From NCBI RefSeq assembly GCF_900129305.1, contig NZ_FQVB01000009.1, positions 1 to 64,000 of the forward strand: 64,000 nt of DNA, written 5' to 3'. The notes below the pieces were generated by a model. That model was not told where the DNA came from. It did no database searches and was given only the letters and a program-made list of their open reading frames with translations. Below, one piece after another: positions 10,490 to 18,384 of this stretch (its first letter is position 1; every line of letters begins with the position of its first letter). The DNA comes from Desulfacinum infernum DSM 9756. GTDB taxonomy: Bacteria; Desulfobacterota; Syntrophobacteria; Syntrophobacterales; DSM-9756. Both the position numbers and the translations under genes were made by a program.

Positions 10490-10852
10490 TTAGGCCTCCC
10501 GGACCCTCTCCATGGCCTCCTGACGGCGCTTGCAATCGATGCACAGCGTGGTGACGGGTCGGGCCTTCAGTCGCTCGATGCCGATATCATCCCCGCACGC
10601 CTCGCAGATGCCGAACGATCCGTCTTCGATGCGCTGCAGGGCCTCCCGGATCTTGATGATGAGTTTGCGCTCCCGGTCCCGAATCCGCAACATGAAATTC
10701 CGGTCCGATTCGAGAGACGCCCGGTCCGTGGGATCGGGGAACGTTTCCCCCTCGTCGGTCATGCCCGTGACCGTCTTTTCCGCCTCGGCGTAGAGTTCTT
10801 CCAGTCTCTTTTCCAGGATGTCCTTGAAGTAAGCCAGTGTTTCTCTATCCAT
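10490..10852 (-). CDS. dksA: RNA polymerase-binding transcription factor DksA
   Basis: Binds the RNA polymerase secondary channel and, with ppGpp, tunes initiation at rRNA and amino-acid promoters. The 120-aa protein has the coiled-coil DksA layout. Residues 1-35 form a helix, then DEGETFPDPTDRAS places acidic residues at the coiled-coil tip. A second long helix (RERKLIIKIREALQRI) and a four-Cys zinc finger, CEACGDD...CIDC, follow. A second DksA-type protein is encoded in the C-P lyase operon at 22114. The gene lies 77 bp downstream of moaC on the same strand. Confidence 0.93.
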   Translation of the reverse strand: MDRETLAYFKDILEKRLEELYAEAEKTVTGMTDEGETFPDPTDRASLESDRNFMLRIRDRERKLIIKIREALQRIEDGSFGICEACGDDIGIERLKARPVTTLCIDCKRRQEAMERVREA

Positions 10853-10929
10853 AGGGACCCTCCACGCGGTGGATTGAAGGGTTAGTCGCTAGCACAGTCC
10901 GTGCCGATTTGTAAAGAGTAAAGTCCGCG

Positions 10930-11427
10930 TCACGAATCCTCTTCGACGGAGAAGGTGCCACTCCGGCCTCCGCTCTTGTGGACGAGCCGGATTCCGTCCA
11001 GGCACATGGTCCGGTCCAGGGCTTTGCACATGTCGTAGATGGTGAGGGCCGCGTGGGTCACGGCGGTGAGGGCTTCCATCTCCACACCTGTCCGGTCGCA
11101 GGTCTTGGTGCGCGCCCGGATGCGGATGCCGGGAAGATCCGGGTCCGCTTCGAAGGAAACCTCCACGGCCGTGAGGGGGATGGGATGGCACAGGGGGATG
11201 AGTTCCCACGTCCTCTTGGCCGCCATGATCCCCGCCAGGCGGGCGGCTTCCAGCACGTTTCCTTTGGTCACCTCGCCCTCCCGGATGCGCCGGAGCGTCT
11301 CCGGGGCCATGAGCACCCGGCCGACGGCCCTCGCCTCACGCCACGTGGGCGCCTTGTCGCTCACGTCCACCATCTTCAGACGGCCCTTCTCGTCCAGATG
11401 GGTCCAGGGGTGATCGTTGGAAGGCAC
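10930..11427 (-). CDS. moaC: Cyclic pyranopterin monophosphate synthase
   Basis: Second step of molybdenum cofactor synthesis, rearranging the MoaA product to cyclic pyranopterin monophosphate. The 165-aa protein has the family strings MVDVSDKAPTWREA, GNVLEAARLAGIMAAKRT, LIPLCHPIPLT and the closing CKALDRTM...KSGGRSG. GTG 11427 is preceded by AAAGGAGA at 7 nt and gives a length close to E. coli MoaC (161 aa); longer upstream frames look random. No other moa gene is in the window. It is divergent from the phosphonate operon. Confidence 0.95.
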   Translation of the reverse strand: MPSNDHPWTHLDEKGRLKMVDVSDKAPTWREARAVGRVLMAPETLRRIREGEVTKGNVLEAARLAGIMAAKRTWELIPLCHPIPLTAVEVSFEADPDLPGIRIRARTKTCDRTGVEMEALTAVTHAALTIYDMCKALDRTMCLDGIRLVHKSGGRSGTFSVEEDS

Positions 11428-11577
11428 GGCCGTCTCCTTTCCTCGATTCCGTCCTCTGTCACACTCTTTCCATAAAGCCACAACGATCCCGTCACATGAC
11501 CATGGTCTCATTTCCTTGATGATTCAATCGACCAGTGGCCGGGAAAACTGGAGTGAAAAGAAGATAAGGAACCTACC

Positions 11578-12111
11578 ATGAGTGAGCCCGTGTATGAAAT
11601 GAAATTCGCCTTCAGAGATGCCCGCCCGGGCGATCTGATGACTGTCTTGGCCCTGTTGCTTCACCTCGGGTACCCCCGTCCATCCAACGAGCTGGAGCCC
11701 ATCTACCGGACCCTTATCGAAGACGCCCAATACCGCTGCATCCTGGCCCTGGCGCCTCCCGACGATGCCGTTGCCGGGATGGTCACGTTTCGAACTCAAC
11801 CCGTCCTTCGACTCGCCGGAATTCAGACCACCATCGAAGAACTGGTGGTTCTGCCGGAATGGCGCGGCTTCGGTCTGGGGCGCGCCTTGGTGAACCTGGC
11901 CGTGGAGGTGTCGAGACACAAGAGGGCGGCGCGGTTGGAAGTGGTCACCAGTGAAGAGAGGGAAAGTACACGCCGCTTGTTTTACGAAAAGGCGGGTCTG
12001 CAACGGGCCTGGTCCCGAATCTATCGCCTGGATTTCCCACATATGACACGGCATTCGCAGCCGGGTGTCCGAACCGAAGAGTCGCAAGCCTTGCCGGAGG
12101 AGCAGGCATGA
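11578..12111 (+). CDS. GNAT-family N-acetyltransferase of the phosphonate locus
   Basis: A 177-aa GNAT enzyme. The acetyl-CoA binding signature is visible in LVVLPEWRGFGLGRALVNLAVE (residues about 84-105), followed by TSEERESTRRLFYEKAGLQ. It is the first gene of the C-P lyase operon and overlaps phnM by 4 bp (ATGA). PhnO, an aminoalkylphosphonate N-acetyltransferase, occupies a similar role in E. coli, so acylation of an aminophosphonate before C-P lyase is a reasonable guess. The C-terminal 25 residues are polar and probably disordered. AAGGA lies upstream of ATG 11578. Confidence 0.8.
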   Translation: MSEPVYEMKFAFRDARPGDLMTVLALLLHLGYPRPSNELEPIYRTLIEDAQYRCILALAPPDDAVAGMVTFRTQPVLRLAGIQTTIEELVVLPEWRGFGLGRALVNLAVEVSRHKRAARLEVVTSEERESTRRLFYEKAGLQRAWSRIYRLDFPHMTRHSQPGVRTEESQALPEEQA

Positions 12112-13334
12112 AGACGCTTCTCTACGATGGCCCGATCTTTGACGGCCGGCATCTGTCCCCGCGCGGAGCGATCCTTTTTGATGAGAAGGGCATCCTTGCC
12201 CTGGATCCTCCGGTGAAGTGCCCGGACCCTTCGTGGACAACCGTCCGTTTGGACGACGCCCTGGTTGTGCCGGCGTTGGTGGATTTGCACTGCGATGCAC
12301 TGGAAAAGTGTATCGAGATGCGCCCGGGGGTCCACTTCGACGCCGAATTCGCCCTGCAGGCCCTGGATCGAAGGCTGGCGGCGGCGGGAATCGGCACTTT
12401 TTGTCATGCGGTCAGTCTGGCGGACAGCGACCTGGGCTTGCGCTCACCGGATCGAGCGGCCGAGCTGATTCGCACCATCCGTCGGTTTGCACGCTCGGAA
12501 GCGGCGACGGTCCGTCATCTGGTCCATGCCCGCTACGAGGTGGGATCCCGCCGAGGCGCGCGGGTTCTCCTGGAACTGCTGGATGAGGACCTGGTGGATG
12601 TGGCGTCCATCATGGACCACACTCCCGGTCAGGGACAGTTCCGGTCCTTTGAAGCCTACGAACGCTACTACTCGGGGACCTACAACCTCACCCGAGAAGA
12701 AGTGCAGACCATGGCCAGGGAAAAACGGGAACTGCGCTCCGAAGGCTGGCGTGAAATCAGGCGGCTGACCCAACGAATCGTCGACCAAGGGATCCCGCTC
12801 CTCAGCCACGACGACGACACCGCCGAGAAGGTGAGACTGGTCGCCGGCCTCGGGGCATGCGGCTGCGAATTTCCGGTCACTCTGGAAGCGGCCCGGGAGG
12901 CCAAGGCGCGGTCCATGGCGGTTCTCGTGGGAGCCCCCAACGTGGTTCGGGGAATCTCCTCCAACGGGCATCTCAGCGCACGCTCGGCGGTGGCCGCGGG
13001 CGTAGTGGACGCCCTGGTGAGCGACTACTATCCGGAATGTCTTCTTCAGGCGCCCTTCGTGCTCACCGCCTGCACGGGCGGAAGTCTGGCCGCGCATCTG
13101 ACGAAGGCAACCGAAGGGCCGGCGAAGATTCTCGGCACCCGTCATCCGTGCGGTCGTCTGAGTCCGGGGCGACCGGCCGACGTGGCGGTTCTTCAAATGG
13201 AAGGCCCTTGGGTTCGGGTGAGTCAGCTATGGATCGGCGGGCGCAAGGTTTACGCAAGCGGCGGTCCCGCATGGAAAAGAGGGGAGGGGAGCCTTCGACC
13301 GGTCACCCCCATGGAAAAAACGGCATCGGCTTAA
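12108..13334 (+). CDS. phnM: Alpha-D-ribose 1-methylphosphonate 5-triphosphate diphosphatase PhnM
   Basis: Amidohydrolase-superfamily enzyme that removes pyrophosphate from the triphosphate made by PhnGHIL, giving ribose 1-alkylphosphonate 5-phosphate, the PhnJ substrate. The 408-aa protein has the metal motif LVDLHCDALEK, the MDHTPGQGQFR segment typical of PhnM, SHDDDT, GAPNVVRGISSNGHLSA and the C-terminal PADVAVL of amidohydrolases. It overlaps the GNAT gene upstream and is followed 12 bp later by phnC. Placement of phnM at the operon front differs from E. coli, where it follows phnL. Confidence 0.95.
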   Translation: MKTLLYDGPIFDGRHLSPRGAILFDEKGILALDPPVKCPDPSWTTVRLDDALVVPALVDLHCDALEKCIEMRPGVHFDAEFALQALDRRLAAAGIGTFCHAVSLADSDLGLRSPDRAAELIRTIRRFARSEAATVRHLVHARYEVGSRRGARVLLELLDEDLVDVASIMDHTPGQGQFRSFEAYERYYSGTYNLTREEVQTMAREKRELRSEGWREIRRLTQRIVDQGIPLLSHDDDTAEKVRLVAGLGACGCEFPVTLEAAREAKARSMAVLVGAPNVVRGISSNGHLSARSAVAAGVVDALVSDYYPECLLQAPFVLTACTGGSLAAHLTKATEGPAKILGTRHPCGRLSPGRPADVAVLQMEGPWVRVSQLWIGGRKVYASGGPAWKRGEGSLRPVTPMEKTASA

Positions 13335-13346
13335 GGAGGTACGTGC

Positions 13347-14177
13347 ATGGCTGTCCAGACCGCAGCACCCAAGGAGACAGGCCTAGCTCCCGTGGTGGAG
13401 GTTCGTGATCTGGTCAAACGCTATCCTTCGGGAACGACGGCCCTCAAGGGAGTGAGTTTTCAGGTGAGCGCCCGGGACTTCATCGTGATCATCGGTTGCT
13501 CGGGGGCCGGGAAGTCCACCCTGCTCCGCTGCCTCAACCGGCTTCTCAAGCCCACTTCCGGTCAGATACTGCTCCTCGGCGAAGACATCTCGGCCGTTTC
13601 GGGCGGTTGTCTCCAGAAAGTTCGGAGGCGGGTGGGAATGATCTTTCAGCAATTTCATCTGGTTCCCCGCCTGACCGTTCTGGAGAACGTCCTGGCCGGG
13701 CGACTTCGATTCCAAAATTCACCGATCCCCCACACCCTCTCGTTGGCTCGCATCTTTCCGAAGCGGGACCTGGAGCACGCGGTTCGCTGCCTGGCGGAAG
13801 TGGGAATCGAGGACCTGGCTTATCAACGGGCAGACACCTTGTCCGGCGGACAGCAGCAACGAGTGGCCATCGCGAGGGTCCTGGCCCAGGAACCGGATGT
13901 GATCCTCGCCGACGAGCCCATTGCCAGCCTGGATCCCAGGAGCGCCTCGGCGGTGATGAATCTTCTCCGGGAAATCCACGAAACCAAGGGAATCCCTGTG
14001 CTGGTGAACCTGCACCATCTGGATTTCGTGAAACGCTACGCCAAGAGAATCCTTGGGATGCAAAACGGACGACTGGTGTACGACGGGCCGTCGTCTCTCC
14101 TGGAGGCGGAGCTGGTGGAGCGGATCTATCAGGGGAGTTGCGATACGGCGTGGGAGGAGCTTCCCGCCTGCGCCTGA
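13347..14177 (+). CDS. phnC: Phosphonate ABC transporter ATP-binding protein PhnC
   Basis: Cytoplasmic ATPase of the phosphonate importer PhnCDE. The 276-aa protein shows Walker A GCSGAGKST, Q-loop MIFQQFHLV, signature LSGGQQQRVA, Walker B VILADEP and switch NLHHLDF. GGAGGT lies upstream of ATG 13347. It is followed by phnD and phnE, which give a complete importer inside the C-P lyase operon. Confidence 0.95.
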   Translation: MAVQTAAPKETGLAPVVEVRDLVKRYPSGTTALKGVSFQVSARDFIVIIGCSGAGKSTLLRCLNRLLKPTSGQILLLGEDISAVSGGCLQKVRRRVGMIFQQFHLVPRLTVLENVLAGRLRFQNSPIPHTLSLARIFPKRDLEHAVRCLAEVGIEDLAYQRADTLSGGQQQRVAIARVLAQEPDVILADEPIASLDPRSASAVMNLLREIHETKGIPVLVNLHHLDFVKRYAKRILGMQNGRLVYDGPSSLLEAELVERIYQGSCDTAWEELPACA

Positions 14178-14207
14178 ACTTTCAACTCATCATGGAGGTA
14201 TGAACCA

Positions 14208-15098
14208 ATGAACCGTGCCAGGAAAACGTATGTCAAGGTTGCCATCCTTGTGCTCGCCCTGTGTGCCGCCTTTTGTCCCGGAGCCTGGGCCGATCCGGGG
14301 CTGTGGCCGGAGGTCGTTCGGTTGGGCCTCATCCCCACGGAAGGCGGTGCGGATATCGTCAAGCGCTTCCAGCCCCTCATCGACCATCTGGAAAAGACAC
14401 TGGGCGTGAAGGTGGAGGCGCAAAGTGCGTCCGACTATGCAGGCGTCATCACAGCTATGGCCCATAAGCACATTGATTTCGCCTATCTGGGTCCCAAGAG
14501 CTACACGGAGGCGGCTGAAAAGGCCAACGCGCAGGCGGTGGCCCTGGAAAGAAACAAAAGGGGAGAACCGGGCTACTACGGGGTCATCATCAGCCGGAAG
14601 GACTCCGGTATCAAAACCCTCGAAGATGCCCGGGGCCGTGTGTTTGCCTTTACAGACCCCAACTCCACCTCGGGCTACTTGGTTCCCAACGTGCTCTTCT
14701 ACCGGGACCTGAAGGTGGATCCGAAGAAGTACTTCAAGGAGGTCAAGTTTTCCGGATCTCATGGGGCCAGCATTCTTGCCGTTAAGAACGGATCCATCGA
14801 GGTGGCGGCCACCAACAACATCGATTTGGACCGCATGGCGGAAAAGGGTCAGGCCTCCTGGGACGATTTCAACATCCTGTGGAAATCCGAACTCATTCCA
14901 GGCTCGCCCATGTGTGTGCGGGCCGATCTTCCGGAGAGTCTGAAGGCCGCCTTCGCCGGAGCGCTCATGATGTTCAACGCCAATAAACAGGGACTGGAGA
15001 AGCTCCAGATCGGCGGCTACCTGCCTGCGGACGACACCACCTACGATGTGATCCGCTACCTGAAACAGCTCAAGAAGCAGCTGGCCCAGGCCTCCTAG
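14208..15098 (+). CDS. phnD: Phosphonate-binding periplasmic protein PhnD
   Basis: Extracytoplasmic substrate-binding component that captures phosphonates for PhnC/PhnE. The 296-aa precursor has a signal peptide (basic NRARKTYVK, then a hydrophobic stretch to about residue 27 ending AWA). The mature part carries RLGLIPTEGGADIVKRF, HIDFAYLGPKSY and FTDPNSTSGYLVP, the phosphonate-pocket loops of the family. A strong hairpin follows between phnD and phnE, which may favour extra binding-protein transcript. Confidence 0.94.
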   Translation: MNRARKTYVKVAILVLALCAAFCPGAWADPGLWPEVVRLGLIPTEGGADIVKRFQPLIDHLEKTLGVKVEAQSASDYAGVITAMAHKHIDFAYLGPKSYTEAAEKANAQAVALERNKRGEPGYYGVIISRKDSGIKTLEDARGRVFAFTDPNSTSGYLVPNVLFYRDLKVDPKKYFKEVKFSGSHGASILAVKNGSIEVAATNNIDLDRMAEKGQASWDDFNILWKSELIPGSPMCVRADLPESLKAAFAGALMMFNANKQGLEKLQIGGYLPADDTTYDVIRYLKQLKKQLAQAS

Positions 15099-15134
15099 GG
15101 CTACCGGCCGCTCCCAAGACAAAGAGAAGGTCGA

Positions 15135-15170
15135 CCTTTGGAGAACCCCTCATCGCGAGTTCTCCAAAGG
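15135..15170 (+). promoter_or_regulatory. 12-bp hairpin between phnD and phnE
   Basis: CCTTTGGAGAAC (15135-15146) and GTTCTCCAAAGG (15159-15170) form a perfect stem around a 12-nt loop. No T-run follows, so it is not a standard intrinsic terminator. Hairpins behind binding-protein genes often protect the upstream mRNA and leave more binding protein than permease; that role is inferred here. Confidence 0.7.
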
Positions 15171-15231
15171 GCCGTCCATGTACCTTCTGGGAGGGACTCC
15201 CGCGACGATGGAATCCACAGGAATTGATCAC

Positions 15232-16341
15232 ATGAATCTGAGCGATACGCAAGCCGCCTTGTCCCGCCCCACCCCGTGGCCGGCCTGGAATTCCCTGAAA
15301 AAGGCAATGGTCGCGGTGACGGTTCTGGCCGTGCTGGCCGTCACCTATGTGTGGACGGGAATCAATCCCGTGAAGCTCTGGGAAAGAAGGGAAAACGCCT
15401 GGGCCTATCTCTTCGGGCGCCGTCTGAGCCAGGAGGAACTCCGGGATGCCCGACGGCAAGCGGAACGCATGCCGCTCATCGTGCTCACCCAGGAAATCCT
15501 ACAAGGCATCAAGGAGGATGCCCGGCAGCGAGGCGTTGCGGAGGACCCGGCGGCCATGTATCGGCGCGCCCAGGAGCTGGCTCAGGAGCGCCTGGAATCC
15601 ATGTCGGCTGATCGCCGGGAAACGCTGGTTCACGAAGAGTTTGCGCGGATCGTGGATGAAAGGCGCGGCGGGTTTTTCCCGCCGGAGACGGGAAGAGGCC
15701 CCTTGATGTCCTACACCAAGGCGCTTCTGGAAACGGTGGCCATGGCCGTCTGGGGAAGCCTGCTGGCCATCGTCTGGGCCTTACCGTTTTCCTTCCTGGC
15801 TGCGCGAAACAGCCTGGAGGTGCTCTTTCCCGGGGACGGCGCCTTGTTTCGCTGGGCCCGCGGGTCGTGCCAGTTCGTGACTCGGCGGCTGCTCGACTTC
15901 TGCCGCGGTTTCAACGAATTCGTCATGGCCCTCGTTTTTGTGGCCGTCATCGGCTTGGGGCCTTTCGCGGGCGTGATGGCTTTGGCCATTCACACCTTCG
16001 GTATTCTGGGAAAGGTCTTCAGTGAGGCCATCGAAGCGGTGGAGCCCGGTCAGGTGGAGGCCGTGGCCGCCAGCGGAGCCGGGTCGCTTCAGGTGCTTTC
16101 CTTTGCGGTGCTTCCCCAGGTGATGCCCTTGGTGGTCAGCTACAGCCTGTTGCGGTTCGAATCCAACGTGCGGAGCGCATCCATTCTGGGATTCTGCGGT
16201 GCGGGAGGCATCGGCTTTCTCATGTTCGACAAGCTCAACGGCTACCAGTATCGGGAAGTGGCCACCATGATGCTTCTCGTGATCGTCAGCGTGACCATCA
16301 TCGACTATCTGTGCGGCGCCTTGCGTAGGCGTTTCATTTGA
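15232..16341 (+). CDS. phnE: Phosphonate ABC transporter permease PhnE with long extracytoplasmic insertion
   Basis: Membrane permease of the phosphonate importer. After one N-terminal membrane helix (about residues 25-43) there are about 120 polar, charged residues without membrane character. The core permease follows, with a helix at MAVWGSLLAIVWALPFSF and the coupling loop EAVEPGQVEAVAASGAG; the last helices end LLVIVSVTIIDYL. E. coli PhnE is about 260-276 aa, so this 369-aa form is clearly longer. ATG 15232 is chosen over an upstream in-frame ATG at 15178 because of length and a weak AGGAAT site. The permease core is intact. Confidence 0.9.
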   Translation: MNLSDTQAALSRPTPWPAWNSLKKAMVAVTVLAVLAVTYVWTGINPVKLWERRENAWAYLFGRRLSQEELRDARRQAERMPLIVLTQEILQGIKEDARQRGVAEDPAAMYRRAQELAQERLESMSADRRETLVHEEFARIVDERRGGFFPPETGRGPLMSYTKALLETVAMAVWGSLLAIVWALPFSFLAARNSLEVLFPGDGALFRWARGSCQFVTRRLLDFCRGFNEFVMALVFVAVIGLGPFAGVMALAIHTFGILGKVFSEAIEAVEPGQVEAVAASGAGSLQVLSFAVLPQVMPLVVSYSLLRFESNVRSASILGFCGAGGIGFLMFDKLNGYQYREVATMMLLVIVSVTIIDYLCGALRRRFI

Positions 16342-16352
16342 GGAGACATGTC

Positions 16353-17363
16353 GTGATCATTGGGTCCAAAATCGACGAGGTGCGGGTGGATGGAAATCCG
16401 GCGAAATTTGCCGACGACCTGAAGCGGCTGCGCGAGGCCCGCATGAAAGCCGTGGAGCTGCCGCCCCACGGGCTGGACGCCATTCGCGCCGGGCGACTGG
16501 ATGTGAGAAAGGTGGAGGAAACGGCACTGATCCTCAATGACGCTGGAATGGATCCGGCTTCGGGAATCTCCCTGAGCGTTCATGCGCCCAATCCCATTAA
16601 TCTCATGGATCCGACGGAGTCCATGCTCCATGCGGACGTATTGAGGGCCAGTCTGGAATTTGCCGACCGTCTGGGGGCGACGTGCGTGGTGGTCCATGCG
16701 GGCCGCTACATCCCGGAAGAAACCTTCGCCATCGGCTATGAGAGGCCGTCCCGGGAAGCGTGCTGCCGCCTGCTGGAACAGGAAAGGGAGTGGCTCCTGG
16801 ACGTGGCCCTGGAATTTCCCGATCAGGTTTTGTGCGTGGAGAACGCTCGTCCCTACCGTCATCACAGCCCCTATTGTTACGGAGAGGATTTGGAGGCCCT
16901 GGGGGCCCAGGTCCGTGCGGTGGGTCTTTCCAACGTTCGCGTAACGTTGGATGTGGGCCATGCGCACATGGCGGCGCACTACTACGGTACGGACCTCCTG
17001 GAGGGGATCCGCTCCGTGCGGGACCTGATCGCACACGTACACGTGCACGACAATTTCGGCGGCGCCGTGGGCCACCACGAAAAGCAACAAACCCATCAGA
17101 TTCCCTTCGGGCGAGGCGACAACCACATGCCGGTGGGCTGGGGAAGCGTTCCACTGGAGGCCGTGCTGCGGGAACTGCTCCCCGCCTATCGGGGGCTGTT
17201 CATCATGGAGTTGAGAAGTCGCTATTGGCATCACCTGGAAGAATCCGCCGTGAATCTGAAGGCCTTGATCGACCGGGTTGCCGGCGCATCGGTTGGATCC
17301 TGCCGGGAGGAGGACGAATGGATCAATCAGGCGCATCCAGTGAAAAGCGCTGTTGGTGGATGA
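16353..17363 (+). CDS. TIM-barrel sugar-phosphate isomerase/epimerase-like protein in the phn operon
   Basis: A 336-aa protein of the xylose isomerase-like TIM-barrel (AP endonuclease 2) superfamily. Metal-ligand candidates follow the family order: SLSVHAP, VVVHAGRY, CVENARPY, TLDVGHAHM, HVHVHDNFGG and a final IMELRSRY. GTG 16353 has AGGAGA upstream. It lies between phnE and phnG and overlaps phnG by 46 bp, so it belongs to the operon. Its substrate is unknown. A phosphosugar released during phosphonate breakdown is a logical candidate because phnN and phnP are not seen here. It is not a standard C-P lyase subunit. Confidence 0.8.
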   Translation: MIIGSKIDEVRVDGNPAKFADDLKRLREARMKAVELPPHGLDAIRAGRLDVRKVEETALILNDAGMDPASGISLSVHAPNPINLMDPTESMLHADVLRASLEFADRLGATCVVVHAGRYIPEETFAIGYERPSREACCRLLEQEREWLLDVALEFPDQVLCVENARPYRHHSPYCYGEDLEALGAQVRAVGLSNVRVTLDVGHAHMAAHYYGTDLLEGIRSVRDLIAHVHVHDNFGGAVGHHEKQQTHQIPFGRGDNHMPVGWGSVPLEAVLRELLPAYRGLFIMELRSRYWHHLEESAVNLKALIDRVAGASVGSCREEDEWINQAHPVKSAVGG

Positions 17364-17773
17364 GCGTACTGGCGGAATCAAACCCTGCCGACCTGGAGGC
17401 GTTGTGGGATCGGTACGGTGAGAAGCCGGACTATCAGGTGGTTCTTGGGCCTGAAATCGGGCTCCTGCTGGTGCAGGGAAGAGTCGGCGGCAGGGGACGG
17501 CGATTCCATGTGGGTGAAGTTACGGTTACGCGCTGCAACGTGCGGATATCCGGAGGTGCCGTGGGGACCGCCATGGTCCTGGGATGCCGACCCCGCCAGG
17601 CGGAGATCGCCGCCGTGTTGGATGCCGCGCTGCAGGACGACCGCCGAAGGCCGGACCTCCTGGAATCCGTCGTGCGGCCCCTGGAGCGCCGCCTGAAGGA
17701 GGCCCGACGCAGGGAAGCCGTCCGGGTGGCGGCCACGCAAGTCGATTTTTCCACCATGGTTCGAGGAGAATAG
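17318..17773 (+). CDS. phnG: C-P lyase subunit PhnG
   Basis: Subunit of the PhnGHIJ core complex; with PhnI, H and L it helps form ribose 1-alkylphosphonate triphosphate from ATP and phosphonate. The 151-aa protein contains family strings LGPEIGLLLVQGRVGGRGRR, FHVGEVTVTRCNVRI and GTAMVLG. ATG 17318 follows GAGGAGGACGA and lies inside the end of the TIM-barrel gene. phnH starts 3 bp after the stop. The N-terminal 15 residues before the conserved RxxWMSVLA-type start are loosely conserved. Confidence 0.92.
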   Translation: MDQSGASSEKRCWWMSVLAESNPADLEALWDRYGEKPDYQVVLGPEIGLLLVQGRVGGRGRRFHVGEVTVTRCNVRISGGAVGTAMVLGCRPRQAEIAAVLDAALQDDRRRPDLLESVVRPLERRLKEARRREAVRVAATQVDFSTMVRGE

Positions 17774-17776
17774 AGC

Positions 17777-18382
17777 ATGGGGTTTCATCATGCGGTGCCG
17801 TGCGGCGCCCCGTCGGGTTTTTCAGATCCGGTGCTGGACAGTCAGAGGGTTTTCCGGGCTCTTTTGGCCGCCATGTCCTATCCGGGACGCATCCTGAGGC
17901 TCACGCCTCCCGCGCACGTTCCCGAAGGCCTGTGCGAAGCGTCCTGGAGTGTGCTGCTGACCCTGGCGGATCACGCTGTCTCCTTGTGGACGGACCTCCC
18001 GGAAGGGGCGCCCGCTCGGGAAAGCATCCGCGCCCACTGCGGGAGTCCAGCAACGGAGCGGCCGGTGGATGCGGATCTGGCCCTTATCACGCGGCCCATG
18101 GAGGCCGGGGCTGCCTATGATTTCCGGTTGGGCACCGAAAAACGTCCGGAGCTCGGCGCCACATTGGTGATTCAGACGGATACGCTGAGTGCCGGCGAAG
18201 GCTTCGCCCTTTCGGGGCCGGGAATCCGCAAGGAAGCCTTCTTGAAGGTGACAGGAGTCCCGGAATCCTTTTGGCTATGGCGCCGGAGTCTTGAGAATCG
18301 ATACCCGCTTGGAGTGGATCTGATTCTCACCTGCGGGACGTCCCTGGCGGCGATTCCGCGCACCACCCGTATGGGAGAGTGA
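17777..18382 (+). CDS. phnH: C-P lyase subunit PhnH
   Basis: PLP-transferase-like fold subunit without PLP, part of the PhnGHIJ core. The 201-aa protein starts with PVLDSQRVFRALLAAMSYPGR, the usual family opening. It also carries LLTLADHAVSLWTDLP, PELGATLVIQTDTLS, the LSGPGI turn and a C-terminal YPLGVDLILTCG. It is packed between phnG and phnI with gaps of 2-3 bp, consistent with fixed stoichiometry. Confidence 0.93.
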   Translation: MGFHHAVPCGAPSGFSDPVLDSQRVFRALLAAMSYPGRILRLTPPAHVPEGLCEASWSVLLTLADHAVSLWTDLPEGAPARESIRAHCGSPATERPVDADLALITRPMEAGAAYDFRLGTEKRPELGATLVIQTDTLSAGEGFALSGPGIRKEAFLKVTGVPESFWLWRRSLENRYPLGVDLILTCGTSLAAIPRTTRMGE

Positions 18383-18384
18383 CC

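Noticed and set aside
11456-11480. CTGTCAC followed by CTTTCCATAA upstream of the phosphonate operon as a possible Pho box
   Set aside because: Only one half-site resembles the CTGTCAT consensus and the second half and spacing do not fit.
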